Source of the DNA: Armatimonadota bacterium
Lineage (GTDB): Bacteria > Armatimonadota > Fervidibacteria > Fervidibacterales > Thermosaccharophagaceae
Direction: 5' to 3'
Assembly: GCA_025062195.1 (NCBI GenBank)
Contig: JANXAS010000027.1
Span: 1 to 44,015, forward strand
Length of the DNA stretch: 44,015 bases
The notes below the pieces were generated by a model. It worked only from the letters and a program-made list of their open reading frames with translations, was not told the origin of the DNA and ran no database searches. The position numbers were made by a program, and so were the translations under genes. Positions 40,851-44,015 of this stretch are shown here, in pieces. The number at the start of each line of letters is the position of its first letter. The stretch's first letter is position 1.

Positions 40851-42902
40851 TCAATTGTCGGCGTTCAAAGGCAGCACAAGCAGCGCTTCCCTGGCTGGGG
40901 CGAGCAATGGTGGTATGCCTTGAAGCTGCACATAAAAGTCCTCAAGCACGCCAACCGATGGGCGTTGGAAGCGCAATGAATAGATTGAACCTCGCTTTGC
41001 ATCGTCCCTTGCGATGACGAACTGATGAGCCTGAGCGATGTTGTCCTTCTCACCTACCACCCGCCCGAGCTCGTCGCTGAGGGTAACTTTGACTCGTTCC
41101 AGCTCGTTGCCACCGGCAACTTTAACCCCGAACTCACCAACTCCTGCAGGAACAAAGAAGTAAAACTCACCAGCCGTCCCAAGGAAGTGGAAAACGCCAT
41201 CACTCGCAGACAAGCAGAACCTATGAGAGCACCACTTCATCGTTACAGTTGCCCAGCCAGCATCGCAAACGATTCGGTATGCGCCTTTCTCATCGGCGAC
41301 AAATTTGTAATCGCATTCTCGTTCGCTAACAGCGTCCTTCATTGCAATGGTTCTGCCCGAGGGAGTCACCATGCTGACTTTCGCTGTCCCAACTTCAATC
41401 CTTCCGACAGGTTGGACGGTCAGGGTGAATTCTACCTTTTCACCAGCCCTTGCCCAAATCAGAAACTCAGCCCGCCCGCGCAGCCTCGCGTTGGATGAAA
41501 CACCCTTCACTAATTTGGCGTCGGGGAAAAGAGGGCTTAGCTTTGTGGCTAAAGCCACCCCCACATCAATTGGCGGAAAGACTTTGAAGGCTTGGGTAGG
41601 GAACCATTGATTAAGCAACTCACGGGTCAGCTTGTATTCGCTTCTTAATCCACCTCTCATTAGCGTTATCGTGCCAGCGACTTCAACCAATTCCAACCCG
41701 CCAGCGAAGTCAAGGTAGGCAAATGGCAAACGCTCAACTTCATCCTGGACAATACAGTCAACGAACTCAACGCCGCCGATTGGCTCAAAGTTGCCGCGAG
41801 CGCTCGCAAACATGATTGGTGCTTGCGTTGGTTGTTTTGCCGCAGCGTTGCTAACTTTGCACTTGAAAAAGCTTATCTTGCAACCGAACGGTGGCTTTTG
41901 TGCGATGAAAATGCCAGCGCCTTCGCTGCCCTCAAACTCACAGTCAACGAACTCAATGATGCCCTTAACCGTTTTGTCTTTGCTGTTGCCGATGGAGATG
42001 CTGACGCCGCGCCTGTTTCCAATTGTTTTGCAACCTTCAAGGCGTATTGAGACCGGGTGTGAAGTTGCATTCAAATTGTGCAAGTAGAAAGCGAAGCCAT
42101 CGCCAGCGTTGTTTTGCGAGATGCAATTTCGCATCACAATGTTTGAGAGCCTTTCCGTTGGGTCGTTTGGCTCAAAGTCAATGCCAGCCATCGGCGGAGT
42201 CCCACCAGTGTCCCTCATCACGACATTTTCCATTAGCACATTCTCGGCACTGATGACGCTTATGCCCTGCCGGTAATTATCAATGCAAACGACATCTTTG
42301 ATGTGGATGTTCGTGCATGGGATGCCTCGTTTTGCGACGCCAAGGTAAATGCCATCACCGCCGCTGCTTGCAAGCGTCAAACCATATATGCGGACATTGT
42401 CGCAGCTTCGTATGCTGAGCGCATGGCGCCACTCGGCTCTTTCGTAAGGCGGTTTTGTGTAGTCAAGTTTGCGCATCCGCAAAGTTGCTCCATAGCCGAT
42501 GAGGGTGATGTTCTTCTGAAGTGCCGCGAGGAAAAGGCAATCGCCCCTGCCCAAGAAAGCGCCTTGCTTGGCTTCAACGACGACGCCCTTTTCAAACACG
42601 ATTTCTTGGTCGCTGCGCAAATTGATTGTCCTGCTGACAACCCAAGGCTTACCCACATCGTCAATGATGAGTTTTGGGACGCCTGAATCAATCGCAGCTT
42701 GAAGCGCGTTCGTAGCATCCTCAGGGTCAAATCCCCACCAAGAGGCATAGGCAACCTTGTGTTTACCCTGCTTCACTTCCTCAATTGCTCGTTCATTTGG
42801 CGGAAGTTTAACTTGAGCAGCTCGCAGGCTGCTTGCTGGTAGAATTAAGGTAGCAACAAAGAAGCTGTAGAGCGCAACATTCACCACAAATGCTACCCAC
42901 AT
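40851..42902 (-). CDS. Secreted right-handed beta-helix (pectate-lyase-like) protein
   Basis: A 683-residue exported protein with signal MWVAFVVNVALYSFFVATLI to SSLRA. The mature part starts WWGFDPEDATNALQAAIDSG, the entry motif of the pectate-lyase-3/beta-helix superfamily. Residues ~60-420 hold repeating strands (VRIYGLTLASSGGDGIYLG, NIVMRNCISQNNAGDGFAFY, IIEFVDCEFEGSEGAGIFIA). The C-terminal ~200 residues form beta sandwich-like sequence (EFLIWARAGEKVEFTLTVQP). Such proteins cut or bind acidic or complex polysaccharides; no catalytic Asp triad was fixed. ATG 42902 is preferred to TTG 42920, as AAGGGGG lies 9 nt before it. Two inverted repeats lie upstream (42941-42960, 42991-43010). Confidence 0.82.
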   Translation of the reverse strand: MWVAFVVNVALYSFFVATLILPASSLRAAQVKLPPNERAIEEVKQGKHKVAYASWWGFDPEDATNALQAAIDSGVPKLIIDDVGKPWVVSRTINLRSDQEIVFEKGVVVEAKQGAFLGRGDCLFLAALQKNITLIGYGATLRMRKLDYTKPPYERAEWRHALSIRSCDNVRIYGLTLASSGGDGIYLGVAKRGIPCTNIHIKDVVCIDNYRQGISVISAENVLMENVVMRDTGGTPPMAGIDFEPNDPTERLSNIVMRNCISQNNAGDGFAFYLHNLNATSHPVSIRLEGCKTIGNRRGVSISIGNSKDKTVKGIIEFVDCEFEGSEGAGIFIAQKPPFGCKISFFKCKVSNAAAKQPTQAPIMFASARGNFEPIGGVEFVDCIVQDEVERLPFAYLDFAGGLELVEVAGTITLMRGGLRSEYKLTRELLNQWFPTQAFKVFPPIDVGVALATKLSPLFPDAKLVKGVSSNARLRGRAEFLIWARAGEKVEFTLTVQPVGRIEVGTAKVSMVTPSGRTIAMKDAVSERECDYKFVADEKGAYRIVCDAGWATVTMKWCSHRFCLSASDGVFHFLGTAGEFYFFVPAGVGEFGVKVAGGNELERVKVTLSDELGRVVGEKDNIAQAHQFVIARDDAKRGSIYSLRFQRPSVGVLEDFYVQLQGIPPLLAPAREALLVLPLNADN

Positions 42903-42940
42903 TTTGCTAACCCCCTTCAATCCTTTCAGCTCTGGAATTT

Positions 42941-42960
42941 AGCCAAAGCAATTTTTGGCT
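42941..42960 (-). promoter_or_regulatory. Inverted repeat in the probable leader of the beta-helix gene
   Basis: AGCCAAA (42941-42947) and TTTGGCT (42954-42960) pair around GCAATT, 39 nt before the ATG. It may form a small leader hairpin or be a regulator site. Single copy; function unknown. Confidence 0.3.
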
Positions 42961-42990
42961 CAGCGTGAGCATCACCTTTCCATCAATTCC

Positions 42991-43010
42991 GCAACATTAA
43001 TCCATGTTGC
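42991..43010 (-). promoter_or_regulatory. Inverted repeat upstream of the beta-helix gene, possible operator
   Basis: GCAACAT (42991-42997) and ATGTTGC (43004-43010) form a perfect 7-6-7 repeat of the size of many dimeric-regulator operators, 90-110 nt before the ATG. No second copy was found in the window. Confidence 0.35.
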
Positions 43011-43311
43011 AAATTTTAGCCCTTGGAAAAACCTGCAGCATCACCTTATTGGCGATGGCTGCTCAAACAACAGTTAAGGGTAAGTCCAGTGTTACTGAAA
43101 TTACGGCAGCGTCTCCCCTCATGTTATGAGTGATAGCTATTAAAACAGTTGAGTGGGTTGGACGCTGTCATCCTCAACAAAATTGACTCAAGGTGGTATA
43201 CCTTTTGGCGTGCCAAATTTTAGGGCACATCTCCTAACGCACCGAATTTGGGCAAAGCATCTTCTGCCTTCCGAACATAATCACGCAATTGAACTAACCG
43301 CACCGATAGCT

Positions 43312-43872
43312 TTAGCCATCAGTTGCCGATGGGCTTTCCAAGCGCTGATTGTTGTCGGTGACTTTTCCGCCTCTCCAACCACGCGGGTCAGTGAAGTAGA
43401 AAGCGAGAAGGAATATACCCACTAATGGTGAAAGAGCTACTGCGCTAGAAACAAGGCTTATTGGGAAAAGGATAAACCACACGATGAAAATAAGGGACAC
43501 AGGCAACCCCATCGTCATGAATGCGAGTGTAGCTACCACCCCGCCACCAACCCAATTTTTCCCAACGAATATTGCTTCACAAGCAGTTGCAACAGCTGCC
43601 CAAAATGCCTCGTAACTGAAAGCAGCTAAAAGCGCAACTCGGTCAAACTGTGGCTTGCGTTTGGTCAAAACAATTGTCAATGCAACAAGGGCAAGCCCCA
43701 AAACAATTCCCAAGGCGATGGCTGATGGAAAGACCATAGCATATTGCCCATCCGAAAGCATCCTCGGCGAAGTTAGCATGGCAAACAGATGAACCTCGAG
43801 CGGTAGCGAAAAACAACTTGCAAGCCAAACGACGAAGGATGAGACTACTAACCATGCCTTTCGCACTTGCAA
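43312..43872 (-). CDS. Small polytopic membrane protein of unknown function
   Basis: A 186-residue protein with four to five hydrophobic helices: WLVVSSFVVWLASCFSL, MVFPSAIALGIVLGLALVAL, VALLAAFSYEAFWAAVATA, GGGVVATLAFMTMGLPVSLI and FPISLVSSAVALSPLVGIFL. It ends with a hydrophilic tail (FTDPRGWRGGKVTDN). No family motif was recognised. TTG 43872 and GTG 43866 are both possible; GGATGTGAT precedes either. The dispersed 58-bp repeat copy B ends just upstream, so its leader contains that element. Confidence 0.6.
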   Translation of the reverse strand: MQVRKAWLVVSSFVVWLASCFSLPLEVHLFAMLTSPRMLSDGQYAMVFPSAIALGIVLGLALVALTIVLTKRKPQFDRVALLAAFSYEAFWAAVATACEAIFVGKNWVGGGVVATLAFMTMGLPVSLIFIVWFILFPISLVSSAVALSPLVGIFLLAFYFTDPRGWRGGKVTDNNQRLESPSATDG

Positions 43873-43884
43873 TCACATCCATTG

Positions 43885-43942
43885 AATGAATTTGACACTC
43901 AATTTGCCTCGTCACAAACCAATGGCTTAAGCCAGTGGCATG
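43885..43942 (-). repeat. Dispersed 58-bp repeat with central hairpin, copy B
   Basis: On the minus strand it reads CATGCCACTGGCTTAAGCCA, then TTGG, TGACGAGGCAAATTGAG and CAAATTCATT. It aligns with 2986-3042 at about 50 of 57 positions. The stem has one mismatch (CCACTGGCTT against AAGCCATTGG). It ends 13-19 bases before the start of the small membrane protein gene, so it is part of that gene's leader or promoter. Confidence 0.72.
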
Positions 43943-44015
43943 ATTTTTGGTTAAGTCAAACCTGTCAATGCGCCAGTTTGGCAAGCTATCAAAACTTTAG
44001 GCTTACAATGAGCAC

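Larger units (their letters stand above)
42903..43311. other. Intergenic region upstream of the beta-helix gene
   Basis: The 409 bases lie between two minus-strand genes. Two 7-bp inverted repeats lie in the first 110 bases (listed separately). The rest, to 43311, shows no coding frame with an RBS; an 8-bp palindrome, GGTATACC, lies near 43194. The beta-helix promoter should be here. Confidence 0.5.

Noticed and set aside
40794-40979. 61-codon plus-strand frame after the BFN gene
   Set aside because: Most of it is antisense to the end of the beta-helix gene, and it starts inside the stop region of the BFN gene without its own RBS.
1-44015. tRNA, rRNA, CRISPR array, riboswitch, intact IS or prophage
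   Set aside because: No T-loop-like GGTTCGAATCC pattern, no spaced direct repeats of CRISPR size, no transposase or integrase motif, and no recognisable riboswitch leader were seen on reading either strand.

Overview
This is a chromosomal window from a free-living, probably thermophilic bacterium with a two-membrane envelope. The nearest guess is the Armatimonadota/Fervidibacter-like lineages. That rests on gene content only: an H-X9-DG (DUF1559-type) pseudopilin, a DUF6807/PmoA-like protein beside a Tat-exported Gfo/Idh/MocA oxidoreductase, LamG-bearing secreted glycoside hydrolases, MltG, and a beta-barrel-like protein. GTG and TTG starts behind strong GAGG/GGAGGTG ribosome binding sites are common, so several starts here are chosen by RBS rather than by longest frame. 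No rRNA, tRNA, CRISPR array, intact insertion sequence or phage gene was seen.

Layout. 1-9 kb: a pseudopilin cut by the window edge (minus), two large polytopic membrane proteins of sugar-transfer type (GT39-like and YfhO-like), an 828-base non-coding stretch between them packed with palindromes and degenerate repeats, and a 932-residue secreted multi-lectin-fold protein. 8.9-11.3 kb (minus): rsmI, a 31-residue AURKAIP1/COX24-like basic protein and an M14 metallopeptidase. 11.7-18.3 kb (plus): a five-gene carbohydrate cluster (sugar isomerase/epimerase, DUF6807 protein, Tat oxidoreductase, 4-OT tautomerase, LamG plus DUF5703/GH95-like hydrolase). 28.6 down to 18.3 kb (minus): one long gene train, feoA-feoB-46-residue membrane microprotein-membrane glycosyltransferase-TIM-barrel-like protein-PfkB sugar kinase-glyS-dgt. 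28.8-29.5 kb (minus): a predicted outer-membrane beta-barrel whose promoter carries the same operator as feoA. 29.9-35 kb: a URO-D family protein, a class III aminotransferase, an exported SAM methyltransferase and an APC permease. 35.3-38.3 kb (plus): DUF4446 protein, lipoprotein, mltG, YqeG-type phosphatase. 38.4-44 kb: a Pro/Gly-rich membrane microprotein, a Cys-rich zinc-ribbon protein, pyrE, a bifunctional-nuclease-domain protein, a secreted beta-helix (pectate-lyase-like) protein and a small membrane protein.

How it fits together. The organism appears to live on plant or microbial polysaccharides: it exports hydrolases, a beta-helix protein and an oxidoreductase to the envelope. The most informative non-coding signal is a 23-bp palindrome found twice, each time exactly 11 bp downstream of a -10-like hexamer, in front of feoA and of the beta-barrel gene. 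It defines a small candidate iron (or other metal) regulon that would couple outer-membrane and inner-membrane uptake. Three genes shorter than 70 codons (9936-10031, 26074-26214, 38374-38577) were found by reading RBS and frame. A 57-58 bp repeat with a central hairpin occurs at both ends of the window (2986-3042 and 43885-43942) and probably belongs to a dispersed family.
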